Made by a program: the position numbers and the translations under genes
Assembly (NCBI RefSeq): GCF_016918075.2
Contig: NZ_JAERPS020000001.1
Coordinates: forward strand, 496,001-560,000
DNA: 64,000 bases
Direction: 5' to 3'
Origin: Rheinheimera maricola
GTDB taxonomy: Bacteria; Pseudomonadota; Gammaproteobacteria; Enterobacterales; Alteromonadaceae
The notes under the pieces: model-generated
Told to the model about the DNA's origin: nothing
Database searches by the model: none
Seen by the model: only the letters and a program-made list of their open reading frames with translations
Shown here: in pieces, positions 8,713-16,555 of the stretch
Position numbering within the stretch: position 1 is the first letter of the stretch
How the letters are laid out: every line of letters begins with the position of its first letter

Positions 8713-9174
8713 ATGAAGTCTATTTATCCATTTTTTTTACTAGTAACATGGCTGTGTTTTTCAAATAAAGCCCTTGCAGATAATTGTGACTCCAACTGTC
8801 AAATGGACCAAATCTACAGTTATTTCAAAGCCCTAGATAAAGTCAGCCTCAGAGGTTCGAGCATCAAAGATATCGAATATTTTTTGTCCTTGATGCATGC
8901 TGATGTCAAATATATCCACGTTGAATATGAAGCTAGGTTTGACAAAGAGTCATGGCGTAAAGCTTTTGTTCGAAACCTGGAACGTGGTGCTTATCAAAAC
9001 AGTAATGAAAATGAACAGCGAGTTTTACAAGCAATTCTAGGGAAAAATCATGTGGCAGTTGAATACTCCCACGGAATGGTACAGAAAGACGGAACTTGGC
9101 AACAGAAAAAGCCATTGCTCATTCTATTCGGTTTTACTGAAGGAAAAATATCGTTAGTAAAAGAGTTATGGTAA
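8713..9174 (+). CDS. Secreted NTF2/SnoaL-like protein
   Basis: A 153-residue protein starting at ATG 8713 with AAGGA 6 bp upstream. A signal peptide (residues 1-22, ending NKALA) is followed by a compact domain. The run of an early helix, FLSLMHADVKYIHVEY, and a final strand ISLVKELW fits the NTF2-like/SnoaL fold. A Cys pair (DNCDSNCQ) follows the signal peptide and could form a disulfide. It resembles in layout the secreted protein at 58718-59185. It is the third gene of the AT-rich cassette-like block. The precise role is unknown. Confidence 0.7.
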   Translation: MKSIYPFFLLVTWLCFSNKALADNCDSNCQMDQIYSYFKALDKVSLRGSSIKDIEYFLSLMHADVKYIHVEYEARFDKESWRKAFVRNLERGAYQNSNENEQRVLQAILGKNHVAVEYSHGMVQKDGTWQQKKPLLILFGFTEGKISLVKELW

Positions 9175-9178
9175 GTGA

Positions 9179-9255
9179 GCCTAACAAACGTTAGCACAAC
9201 CGGCCTGCGACACTCGGCTTAATGCAAGTTGCTCGCGTGTTTGGCGGGTATTATG
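9179..9255 (+). repeat. attC-like spacer between cassette-like genes 3 and 4
   Basis: It begins with GCCTAAC, a perfect match to the RYYYAAC attC core, 4 bp after the stop of gene 3. It ends with TTTGGCGGGTATTATG, which looks like a mutated copy of the usual GGCGGGCGTTATG end. The 77-bp length fits an attC site. The inner boxes pair only weakly, so a decayed site is likely. Confidence 0.42.
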
Positions 9256-9256
9256 T

Positions 9257-9640
9257 TTGAACATAGGCACTATAGTGTTTAAAAAAACAACTCCAGATAA
9301 AGATTATGTTCCAAACAAGATTTCGCTAGGTGCGCGGTTAGCGAATCTTGCACTAGCAGTATTATTAATTTTATTAGGTAGTTACGGGATTTTGAATGAA
9401 GAGCTCTATCTACCGCTTGGCAGAAGAGCAGAAGTAACCTTGTATGGAGTCGCGACTTACGTTGCAATGCTTGCATTTAGTCTAGGTGCGTTTTACTTCC
9501 TACTAGAAATTGTTGATCACTATGACAAGAGAAACAATGAGCACATCTATAGGCGTTTGAGAATGATCTTTAGAGGTTTCGCCTGCATGGTTTTTGTTTC
9601 GGCAATCATAGTAAATTTAAAATATGTTTATCAAACATAA
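9257..9640 (+). CDS. Three-helix membrane protein, unknown function
   Basis: A 127-residue frame read from TTG 9257; GTG 9275 is an alternative, and there is no in-frame ATG nearby and no clear ribosome site. Three hydrophobic segments are visible (about residues 30-48, 62-85 and 103-122). A basic, polar loop (DHYDKRNNEHIYRRLR) lies between the last two. It is the fourth AT-rich gene of the cassette-like block. No family recognised. The poor start fits a cassette gene whose upstream attC-like site has decayed. Confidence 0.55.
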   Translation: MNIGTIVFKKTTPDKDYVPNKISLGARLANLALAVLLILLGSYGILNEELYLPLGRRAEVTLYGVATYVAMLAFSLGAFYFLLEIVDHYDKRNNEHIYRRLRMIFRGFACMVFVSAIIVNLKYVYQT

Positions 9641-9675
9641 CAATCAGCAAAAAAACGGACAAACGGCTATGTTAG
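9636..9675 (+). repeat. Possible attC-like right boundary of gene 4
   Basis: CATAACAATCAG overlaps the stop codon of gene 4. ATGTTAG follows 28 bp later, across an A-rich centre. This is the weakest of the boundary repeats and is listed because it occupies the expected position. Confidence 0.22.
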
Positions 9676-9718
9676 TGTTCTTTTCAGCATCTGGCCTATA
9701 CCAATAAAAACTATCCCC

Positions 9719-9904
9719 GGGCAGTTGGACACCCGCTATGGCGAACTAAGTATGCTGGGCTTTGATATCGCCAGATTAAGTGGTGTGTAAAAAGTGTACG
9801 GAATCGACCATCACCTGGGATACAACTACAGCCTGGGCGATTTTATTGAGCGCAGCCCCAAATTCGACATGGTAAATACGCTGGATTATTTAACGCCCTG
9901 GTAA
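9719..9904 (+). pseudogene. Gene remnant, DUF5694-like C-terminal fragment
   Basis: Read in one frame this gives LDTRYGELSMLGFDIARL, a TAA at 9788, then KVYGIDHHLGYNYS and NTLDYLTPW before a TAA at 9902. The GFDIARL...KVYGID pattern resembles the conserved core of DUF5694 proteins. There is no start codon, ribosome site or full-length domain, and the frame is interrupted, so it is a relic. It is GC-rich like the core genome. It may be what the cassette-like block inserted next to, or a last degraded cassette. Confidence 0.4.
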
Positions 9905-9918
9905 CGCCAAACGTTACC
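9900..9918. terminator. 7-bp hairpin after the pseudogene
   Basis: GGTAACG and CGTTACC flank CCAAA and cover the pseudogene stop. No T-run follows. It is the last structure before the operator of the next gene. Confidence 0.3.
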
Positions 9919-9925
9919 GTGTTGA

Positions 9926-9943
9926 TTTCACGCCGGTTTCACA
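9926..9943 (+). promoter_or_regulatory. Direct-repeat operator copy 1 (likely site of the OmpR-type regulator)
   Basis: TTTCACG-CCGG-TTTCACA gives heptamers spaced 11 bp start to start, the geometry of OmpR/PhoB-family sites. From the last TTTCAC there are 11 bp to TATGTT, a plausible -10 element (9954-9959), and then the gene starting at 9993. Near-identical copies lie at 14001-14018 and 17294-17311. Confidence 0.7.
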
Positions 9944-9992
9944 ACCCTTGCGTTATGTTTGCTGCCTGTTTTATCTATTAACAAGGCATCTT

Positions 9993-10766
9993 ATGGCGAA
10001 AAAATACTCACGGTTGCTGCTTTGCATCGCATTTGGCTTTGCGACGCCCTTGCCGGCAGCAGATACCAGTAGTTTAGAGCAGCCTGCGCTGAATATGCAG
10101 CCTACTGCAGCGGCAGATTTGCAAAGCACTATTGCCGGCGCGATAAGCCAGTTTGAGCAACGATCGCGGCGGGACTGGGCATATCGAATTAGCCGCTATG
10201 AAAACGAAGAGGGTGTTATCAGCAGCAGTGTCGAGCTGTTTGAGCCGACAAAAGCGCCAGCCGAACAATGGCAGTTATTAAGTATTAACGGCCAGCAACC
10301 GGATAAGAAACAACTGCGAAAGTTTGCCGTGGCAAAACAGCAGCAATCTAAAGCAGCCGGGCAGCAGAATTTCTCGGTTAAGCTAAGTGAGCTTATTCAA
10401 CTAAATAGCTTGCAGCTGACGTTTGAAGACCCGCAGTATCTGCAGGCCAGCTTTGGGGTGTATCTCAGCCAGCTCGGTGGCGATGTCAGCAAAAAACTGC
10501 AGGGCACGCTGCGCTTTGATAAAACACAGCGCTATATCGATACTATTGAAATTAGTAACAGCGCGAATTTTTCGCCGCTGTTTAGTGCCGATATTACCGA
10601 GTTTAGCCTGACGCTGCGTTTTACTAAAATAGACAGCGCAGTACTGCCACAACAGCAGCAGCTGAGGATGAAAGGTACTTTTGCCTTTTTTACTAAGATT
10701 GATGAAAGCTCAAACGACACCTTCTCGGATTATCGCTATGTCGGCGATGGCCGCGCTACTGACTAA
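9993..10766 (+). CDS. Periplasmic protein of unknown function in the two-component regulon
   Basis: The start at ATG 9993 has AAGG 6 bp upstream; an upstream in-frame ATG (9948) would overlap the regulator box. The 257-residue protein has a signal peptide (MAKKYSRLLLCIAFGFATPLPAA) and no membrane helix. The mature part is rich in Gln and beta-strand patterns (LQLTFEDPQYLQASFGVYL, EFSLTLRFTK) and ends near FSDYRYVG, slightly reminiscent of LolA/RseB-like folds, but I cannot assign it. It is preceded by operator copy 1. Its 3' end overlaps the 3' end of the histidine-kinase gene by 11 bp. It may be a regulated output or an accessory sensor. Confidence 0.7.
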   Translation: MAKKYSRLLLCIAFGFATPLPAADTSSLEQPALNMQPTAAADLQSTIAGAISQFEQRSRRDWAYRISRYENEEGVISSSVELFEPTKAPAEQWQLLSINGQQPDKKQLRKFAVAKQQQSKAAGQQNFSVKLSELIQLNSLQLTFEDPQYLQASFGVYLSQLGGDVSKKLQGTLRFDKTQRYIDTIEISNSANFSPLFSADITEFSLTLRFTKIDSAVLPQQQQLRMKGTFAFFTKIDESSNDTFSDYRYVGDGRATD

Positions 10767-12111
10767 ACTGCACCTTGACCGTGGTGCCTTTGTCGTCACT
10801 GACCTGGCCACTGCTAACGCTCATCTGCCAGCCCTGATGTTCACACAATCGTTTGACGATGGCTAAGCCAAAGCCAAAGCCGGTGCTGTGCCGGCCTTTT
10901 ACCCCCGGCTCGGTGATATGCGGGTAAATGTCGGCCGCTATGCCCGGGCCGGTATCGCGGATCAGCAGGCAGTTATTGCTAAAGGTAATACTTACCTCGC
11001 CAGATTGTGTGTATTTAAAGGCGTTACTGAGCAAATTATCCAATAACACTTTTAGCATGTCGGCATTAGCGTTAATGCTCACCTGGCAACTGTCACACAA
11101 CTCTACGGTAACCGGCTTTCCTTGTAGCAACAGGCTGTTGTCTAGAATGGCCCGCTCGAGCAGCGGCATTAATTCAGTGTTGCTATTTTTGTCTGCGGTA
11201 TGCTCTGCTCTGGCCAAAATAAGCAGGGTTTGCACGGTTTTTTCCATTTGCACCGCAGCATCATAAATGCGCGCCATTAGCTGCTTATCGCTGTCAGGCT
11301 CTGCCCGCGGAGGTGCTGGCTGTTGACCGCCAGCTTGTTGGCTTTGCCATAGCTCTGCCGCATTTTTTATCACAGCCAGCGGGGTGCGCAGCTCGTGGCT
11401 GACATCGGCGGTAAAGCTTTTTTCGCGTTTCAGCGCGCGGGCAATGCCGCTTAGGCTATGTTCCAGTGTACGCGCTAAAATACCCACTTCGTCATTGGCG
11501 AACTGGCTGGCAAACTCGCTGGAAAATGGTTTAGAAAAATGCTGCGACAGCTGCTCTGGGGCAACATTATCAACCAATGCCGCCAGCTGTTTCAGCGGTC
11601 GGGTGGTTTTGCGGCTGACAAACCAGGCAATAAGGCAGGCAAGGGTAGTGATAATCAGCGCGCTGATAATCAGAAATTGCAGCACGCCGCCACGAATAGG
11701 CCTTACCAATAACTGCTGGCTTACCTCGGCCAGCAGCAACACCTCAGGCTGTGCGCTAACGGTATACAAGTGATAATGCCGGCCCTCTGCTGCATAAAAC
11801 TCTTTACGCGCTGGCTCGGAGAGTGCTCTGCTACGTACGTCGTCAGGCAGGGTGTCGCGGCTAAAATACAATTGCATATTGCTGCGTGCCGGCTGTGACC
11901 ACTGGCCGCTATTCTGCTGCTGAGCGCTAAGGTATGCTGCTTCCTGCTGCAGCTGTTGTTCGATAAAGCTATCTTCCAGCGTGTACATCAGAGTAAAAGA
12001 AATAAGGCCGTAAACGGCAGAAATCACCAGGGTGAATACACAGAACTGCAACACGATGCGCCGGCTTAAACTGTGAAACTTTGCGCTGTTGTTGGCGGTT
12101 TTTGCGGTCAT
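10756..12111 (-). CDS. Sensor histidine kinase (HAMP, HisKA, HATPase)
   Basis: The 451 residues begin with a first membrane helix (about 21-43), followed by a periplasmic sensor of about 100 residues and a second helix (about 147-166). A HAMP-like linker, a HisKA dimerisation helix with the phospho-histidine in VSHELRTPLAV, and an ATPase domain with G1 RDTGPGI and G2 GFGFGLAIVKRL follow. It autophosphorylates and passes phosphate to the regulator encoded just upstream, with a 4-bp ATGA overlap. It is the last gene of the DJ-1-like/regulator/kinase operon. The ligand is unknown; the neighbouring ABC transporter of the YbbA/YbbP type suggests an envelope signal. Confidence 0.94.
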   Translation of the reverse strand: MTAKTANNSAKFHSLSRRIVLQFCVFTLVISAVYGLISFTLMYTLEDSFIEQQLQQEAAYLSAQQQNSGQWSQPARSNMQLYFSRDTLPDDVRSRALSEPARKEFYAAEGRHYHLYTVSAQPEVLLLAEVSQQLLVRPIRGGVLQFLIISALIITTLACLIAWFVSRKTTRPLKQLAALVDNVAPEQLSQHFSKPFSSEFASQFANDEVGILARTLEHSLSGIARALKREKSFTADVSHELRTPLAVIKNAAELWQSQQAGGQQPAPPRAEPDSDKQLMARIYDAAVQMEKTVQTLLILARAEHTADKNSNTELMPLLERAILDNSLLLQGKPVTVELCDSCQVSINANADMLKVLLDNLLSNAFKYTQSGEVSITFSNNCLLIRDTGPGIAADIYPHITEPGVKGRHSTGFGFGLAIVKRLCEHQGWQMSVSSGQVSDDKGTTVKVQFSQ

Positions 12112-12803
12112 TGTGGTGTTATCTCCAGCGTAAAGCCGACGCCAAATACGGTTTTTAACAACGGGTAAGCAAATGGCTTATCCAGCACGTTGCGTAGCTG
12201 ATAAATATGCGAGCGCAGCGCATCAGATTCGGTCGGCTCATCGCGCCACAAATGCTGACTGAGTTCACTGCGGCTGACCACTTGCGGGTAGGCCTCGGCC
12301 AGACGCAGCAAAATGTTATAGCCCATGGCGTTAAGCGCCAGCGGCTGACCATCGCGTTTGGCGATTCTGCGTTGTTTATCCAGTACTAACGGCCCCAGGG
12401 TTATAATGTGCTGCTGTTGTAACAGATGGCGGCGGCACAGCGCCAGGCAACGCACTTCCAGCTCCTGCAGTGAGAACGGTTTGGTCAGATAATCGTCGGT
12501 GCCAACTGTAAAGCCCGCCAACTTGTCATTAATGCTGTCGCGGGCGGTGAGCATTAACAGCGGAATGTGCCGGTCTGCCTGTTGTCTTATTTGCTGGCAA
12601 ACCTGCAGGCCGTCCATGCCCGGCAGGTTTAAATCTAAAATAATCAGGTCGTAATATTGTTGCAGCGCTAACGCCAGCCCCTGCTTACCATTACTGGCAT
12701 AATCAAAAATATGGCCTTTTTGCTCCATATAGCTGGCAATGTTTTTTGCAATGCTTAGCTCATCTTCAATCAGCAATAGCTGCAGCGCAGCGGGCTTGTT
12801 CAT
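12108..12803 (-). CDS. OmpR-family response regulator
   Basis: 231 residues from ATG 12803; GTG 12806 immediately before it is also possible. The receiver domain has the acidic pair in LIEDE, the phospho-acceptor in LIILDLNLPGMDG and Lys in YLTKPF. The C-terminal winged helix of OmpR/PhoB type ends VFGVGFTLE. It lies 29 bp after the DJ-1-like gene and overlaps the kinase by 4 bp. The only strong repeated element with OmpR-type geometry nearby is the TTTCACA direct repeat, found before all three units of this locus, so it is the natural candidate target, including autoregulation. Confidence 0.95.
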   Translation of the reverse strand: MNKPAALQLLLIEDELSIAKNIASYMEQKGHIFDYASNGKQGLALALQQYYDLIILDLNLPGMDGLQVCQQIRQQADRHIPLLMLTARDSINDKLAGFTVGTDDYLTKPFSLQELEVRCLALCRRHLLQQQHIITLGPLVLDKQRRIAKRDGQPLALNAMGYNILLRLAEAYPQVVSRSELSQHLWRDEPTESDALRSHIYQLRNVLDKPFAYPLLKTVFGVGFTLEITPQ

Positions 12804-12832
12804 CACTTAATCCATTCCAATACAGGTTAAGG

Positions 12833-13951
12833 CTAAAAAGTCGCTAACAACTCTGTTGCCGCGGCATGCTCGGGCGTTGCGGCCAAAATTTGCTGCAGTG
12901 TTGCCCGTGCTGCGGCCTTATCATTTAGTTTAAGCTGGGTTTTTGCAATGGCCATATCCAGTGCTGGGTTGTTAATGGAGCTTTGGCCCGTTTGCATTAG
13001 TGTTAGCGCATGCTGCCATGCCTGGGCGGTACTGGCAGTATTAAGGTAGTAATACCCGTACATGCCCAGCAATTCAAGCTGATACTGCGCGGCATCGGCT
13101 GATAATACCTGCTGTGCAGTAATGTTGCCGTTCAAAAGCTCAGCTACCAGTGCCAGCGTAGCATCATCTTGATATGGCATCATCGGCAGCGGTGTAATGC
13201 CCATTGATGTGACCAACGCCACGGCTGTTGCTACGGTTGAGGCCGGGTTTTGTCCGGTGATCAGGCGGTTATCCACTGCCACATGGCTTAGCATCATCGG
13301 GCTGTGTTCAAAGCGGCCGCCGCGTTCAGTCAGTTTGTCTTGCAGCATAAAATCAAACTCGGCCAGCCACTTCTTGCCAAATAAGCGCTCTTCTTCATTG
13401 GTAAAGCCATTTACTGCTTTATTGGCAACCAGAAAGCTGCCGTCGGTTAATTTAACGTTAACCAGCGCCGCCGGGCCATGACATACCGCGGCCACTGCGC
13501 CTTGCTGCTGATAAATATCGGCAATCAATTGCTGCAGGGCAGTGTCTTTGGGTAAGTCGAACATGGCGCCTTTGCCGCCAACAATAAAAATAGCGTTGTA
13601 GTCGGCCGCCTTAAGCTGAGCCGTACTCAGAGTTTGGTTTAACTTTGCCATAATGGCCGCGTTGCTTAGTACTTGTTGATTATAAGCTTTGGCCGCATCG
13701 TATTTATCTGCTACTACGTTGCCGCCTTGCGGGCTGGCAATATCTACCGCAATACCATGGGCCTGAAATACCAGATAGGCTTTGGCAAATTCGTCAAACT
13801 CATAGCCCGGCGCTCGTTGCTCTGGCTGGCCATAGCCACTTAGCACCATAACAATACGTTTGCTGTCGGGCGCGCCGGCAAAGGTTGATGGAGTACCAAG
13901 CATGCCAAGCAGGGTGATTAAAATCAGGATCAAAATCTTCAGCGGTTTCAT
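12833..13951 (-). CDS. Exported DJ-1/PfpI-family protein with helical C-terminal extension
   Basis: The 372 residues start with a signal peptide (1-25, ending STFA). Residues about 32-250 are a DJ-1/PfpI (class I glutamine-amidotransferase-like) domain of the Hsp31 branch. The nucleophile elbow is AVCHGPAAL with Cys157-His158, and an acidic residue sits in YEFDEF near 52. The last 120 residues form a TPR-like helical region (PALDMAIAKTQLKLNDKAAARATL). Most family members are cytosolic, so export plus the helical tail is unusual. AAGGAG lies 7 bp upstream. Operator copy 2 lies in front, and the regulator and kinase genes follow in the same operon. Possible roles, by family only, are a chaperone or glyoxalase-type enzyme in the periplasm. 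Confidence 0.85.
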   Translation of the reverse strand: MKPLKILILILITLLGMLGTPSTFAGAPDSKRIVMVLSGYGQPEQRAPGYEFDEFAKAYLVFQAHGIAVDIASPQGGNVVADKYDAAKAYNQQVLSNAAIMAKLNQTLSTAQLKAADYNAIFIVGGKGAMFDLPKDTALQQLIADIYQQQGAVAAVCHGPAALVNVKLTDGSFLVANKAVNGFTNEEERLFGKKWLAEFDFMLQDKLTERGGRFEHSPMMLSHVAVDNRLITGQNPASTVATAVALVTSMGITPLPMMPYQDDATLALVAELLNGNITAQQVLSADAAQYQLELLGMYGYYYLNTASTAQAWQHALTLMQTGQSSINNPALDMAIAKTQLKLNDKAAARATLQQILAATPEHAAATELLATF

Positions 13952-14000
13952 TTTACGGCTCCTTTATAATGGGGTTGCGCCGCCAGCATGGCAAAGCGGC

Positions 14001-14018
14001 TGTGAAACGGATGTGAAA
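14001..14018 (-). promoter_or_regulatory. Direct-repeat operator copy 2
   Basis: On the gene strand it reads TTTCACA-TCCG-TTTCACA, followed after 11 bp by CATGCT as a possible -10. It precedes the DJ-1-like/regulator/kinase operon and lies just after the permease stop. It differs from the other copies only in the 4-bp spacer and one heptamer base. Confidence 0.72.
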
Positions 14019-14029
14019 AATCCAGCGGC

Positions 14030-16555
14030 TTATTCCGCCAGTAACTGGCGCACTGAGCCGGACAAACTGTTTTTACTCAGTACAACACCCAGCCCTGTAA
14101 CCAGCGACAAAATAACGGTCAGGGTGCCCAGTAACCAGCCAATGTCAGGGTGGTAGGGTAAGGAGAACTGCGATTGATAAATCAGAAAACCAGCCAGCCA
14201 GGTGGCAACAATGGCACCACAGGCGGCAATAGTGCCGGTTACCAGCCACTCGATGATATTCAGTTGCAGGCAGGTTCGTTTTGACAGGCCGAAACTGAGA
14301 ATAATGCTGTTCTTTTTCTGCTCTTTGGTTTCTACAGCATGCACTGAAGACACCATTACGACACCTGCAAGAAGGATAATTAGCCCCGCGAAACCGCTGA
14401 TCAGTTGCGTTACCATGGCTAGGCTACTGTCAAAGCGTTGGGTCAGTTCTTGTAGTGATACCATGCGCAGCGACGGGTGTTGCTGCCAAAGCTGGCTCAG
14501 TAAGGAAAACTGCTCTGGCTGCAGCTCCAGGCTGGCCATATTGTACTGTGGCGCCTCAATATGCAACAGCGCCCCAGGTGGCATTTGCAGCCAGAAGGTA
14601 ATAGCGCCGGCACCGCTTTGGTAGGCATGCGTAGCCGCAATGCTGAACTCAACATATTGCTCTGCAATAACCAGCCCTAACCGGTCGCCCAGCTGCAGGC
14701 CCAGGTCGGTCATGACTTCTTGCTCCACCGACAGCTGCTGCCAGTTGGTATCTGCGCTGTGCCACCATTGGCCGCTAACCAGCCGGTTATTACCCGGTAA
14801 GGCTTCGCTCCAATGTAGGCGCACCGGGCGACTTAAGGTTGCCAGACTGTCGCTGGGTTTTTGCATCACATCCGCCAGCTGGCCGCCGTTAATATGGGTA
14901 AGCTGGGCGTACATAAACGGCTTATGCTGGCGTAGTGTAATTGCGTGCTGCGCCGCCCATAGCTGAATATCGGCCATTTGTGCCGAACTTGCCTGCGATA
15001 CCAACACGTTGCCATCATGCGTTCGCTGATGAGCCGCCATATTGTCGCCCAAATCTTTTAGTAGCATTAAAGTAAACAGCAACAAAAACGCGGCTAACCC
15101 TATGCCTAAAATTTGCGTCGTTTTGCTTATTAAACGCTGCTTCATCATATAAAGGGCAAACGGCAGCAAACCGGAAAACGGCTGGCTGAGTTTTTCGCCC
15201 AGCGACAGTGCCAACCAGCTAAGCACTAACAGCAGCGCTATACTTGCCAGCATTGAGCCCAGCAGCATGGTGGTAAGCAGGCCATTATCCGAGTAATGTG
15301 CCGCTACCCCGGCCAGTACCAGTGTTGCGCAACCAAACAATACAGCGTTACTGATACTGCGCTGCTGTTGCTGAATTAACTGCCGCACCGAGCATTGCCA
15401 CAGGGCCAACCACAGCGGAAAGTTGAGTACAAAAAAAATCGACGCACTGGCAACAATAGTTTTTACTGCCAGCACAATGTCTGGCTGCCACGCCAGATTG
15501 GCAAAACTGCCGGCTACCCCTGGCTGCACAAACGCTTGTGCCTGTAGCCATTGCAATAATAACCAGTGACACAGCGCAGAAATCGCCAAAACCTGGGGTA
15601 ATAACCACAGTAAGCCGAACAGCCACTGCAGCATAGAAATGCGCAGCACCGTCTTTTTCGCCGCCCCCAGGCTTAAACACACCGCGCTGAAAAACTGCTG
15701 TTGCTGCAGTTGCGCCCGGGTAAGCTGCTGCATGGCAATGGCCGCCATAAAAAATAACAATATCGACGCTAAGCCAATAAAGTTCTCTGTGCGCTGCCAA
15801 AACAAAGCCAACGGGTGGGCGCCGTGTTTATGGTGCACTTGCGCGGCGGGCAAATGGGCTTTTTGCCACTGTAAAATAGTAGCGATTTGCGAAGTATTAG
15901 CGGCAAATAAATAGCGATGCTGAATAATATCGTCGGTAGCGCGAAACTGCTGCAAATCCTGACGGTGGAGCAGGGCGCGCATTTCCACGTTATGACCTTC
16001 CATCAGCCGGTCTGGCTCATGCAGCAATATGCGCGATACCTGAAGGCGGTGACTGCCAATACTAAGCGACTCACCAATGCGCAGCCCTAATGCAGCGAGT
16101 AAGCGCGAGTCTAGCCAGATTTCACCCACAGCTGGCCCTTGAGTGCTGACACTATCTTGCCCGCCCTGAGACGTTGCAGTGCGTAATTCACCTTGTAAGG
16201 GGTAATCTTCTGCGACAGCTTTTAGTGTTGCCCGTTGCCATTGGCCATTATGCGTCAGGGTAGTGGTTAAGCTTTGGCTGAGCACAATCTGCTGAGACAT
16301 TGCCGCCAGTTCGGCTTGTTGGCTGGCAGAAAGCGCAAGCGGTTGGCTCAGCACCAGATCGGCGCCCAGCAGGTTGGCTAAATTATGGCTCAGATAAGCC
16401 TGAATGCTGGCGCTGGTTTGGCTTAGCGTAACAATAAATACCAGCAGAATGCCTTGCACCCAGCGCAGCACGCGTTGGCTGCTATGGTGCTTTTGCTGCT
16501 GATAAAAATGCCAGGCCAGTTGTAGGCTATTTCGAATTGGATGATTAGCAGACAC
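14030..16555 (-). CDS. FtsX-type ABC transporter permease (YbbP-like)
   Basis: The start is GTG 16555, supported by GGAGG 6 bp upstream; a longer in-frame ATG at 16612 would overlap the ATPase gene by 68 bp. The 841 residues form a membrane protein with two FtsX-like halves. There is an N-terminal helix, a large periplasmic MacB-like region (about 50-240), and a helix cluster in the middle (about 245-510). A second periplasmic region (about 520-720) and three C-terminal helices follow. This layout matches YbbP-like type VII ABC systems, which move lipids or peptides or relay force across the envelope rather than pump across the inner membrane. It overlaps the ATPase gene by 11 bp. Confidence 0.85.
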   Translation of the reverse strand: MSANHPIRNSLQLAWHFYQQQKHHSSQRVLRWVQGILLVFIVTLSQTSASIQAYLSHNLANLLGADLVLSQPLALSASQQAELAAMSQQIVLSQSLTTTLTHNGQWQRATLKAVAEDYPLQGELRTATSQGGQDSVSTQGPAVGEIWLDSRLLAALGLRIGESLSIGSHRLQVSRILLHEPDRLMEGHNVEMRALLHRQDLQQFRATDDIIQHRYLFAANTSQIATILQWQKAHLPAAQVHHKHGAHPLALFWQRTENFIGLASILLFFMAAIAMQQLTRAQLQQQQFFSAVCLSLGAAKKTVLRISMLQWLFGLLWLLPQVLAISALCHWLLLQWLQAQAFVQPGVAGSFANLAWQPDIVLAVKTIVASASIFFVLNFPLWLALWQCSVRQLIQQQQRSISNAVLFGCATLVLAGVAAHYSDNGLLTTMLLGSMLASIALLLVLSWLALSLGEKLSQPFSGLLPFALYMMKQRLISKTTQILGIGLAAFLLLFTLMLLKDLGDNMAAHQRTHDGNVLVSQASSAQMADIQLWAAQHAITLRQHKPFMYAQLTHINGGQLADVMQKPSDSLATLSRPVRLHWSEALPGNNRLVSGQWWHSADTNWQQLSVEQEVMTDLGLQLGDRLGLVIAEQYVEFSIAATHAYQSGAGAITFWLQMPPGALLHIEAPQYNMASLELQPEQFSLLSQLWQQHPSLRMVSLQELTQRFDSSLAMVTQLISGFAGLIILLAGVVMVSSVHAVETKEQKKNSIILSFGLSKRTCLQLNIIEWLVTGTIAACGAIVATWLAGFLIYQSQFSLPYHPDIGWLLGTLTVILSLVTGLGVVLSKNSLSGSVRQLLAE

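Noticed and set aside
9900-9958. Last attC site of the cassette-like block (GGTAACGCC... to GCGTTATG)
   Set aside because: The same bases are better explained by the regulator box shared with two other promoters and by its -10; the attC cores are poor here.
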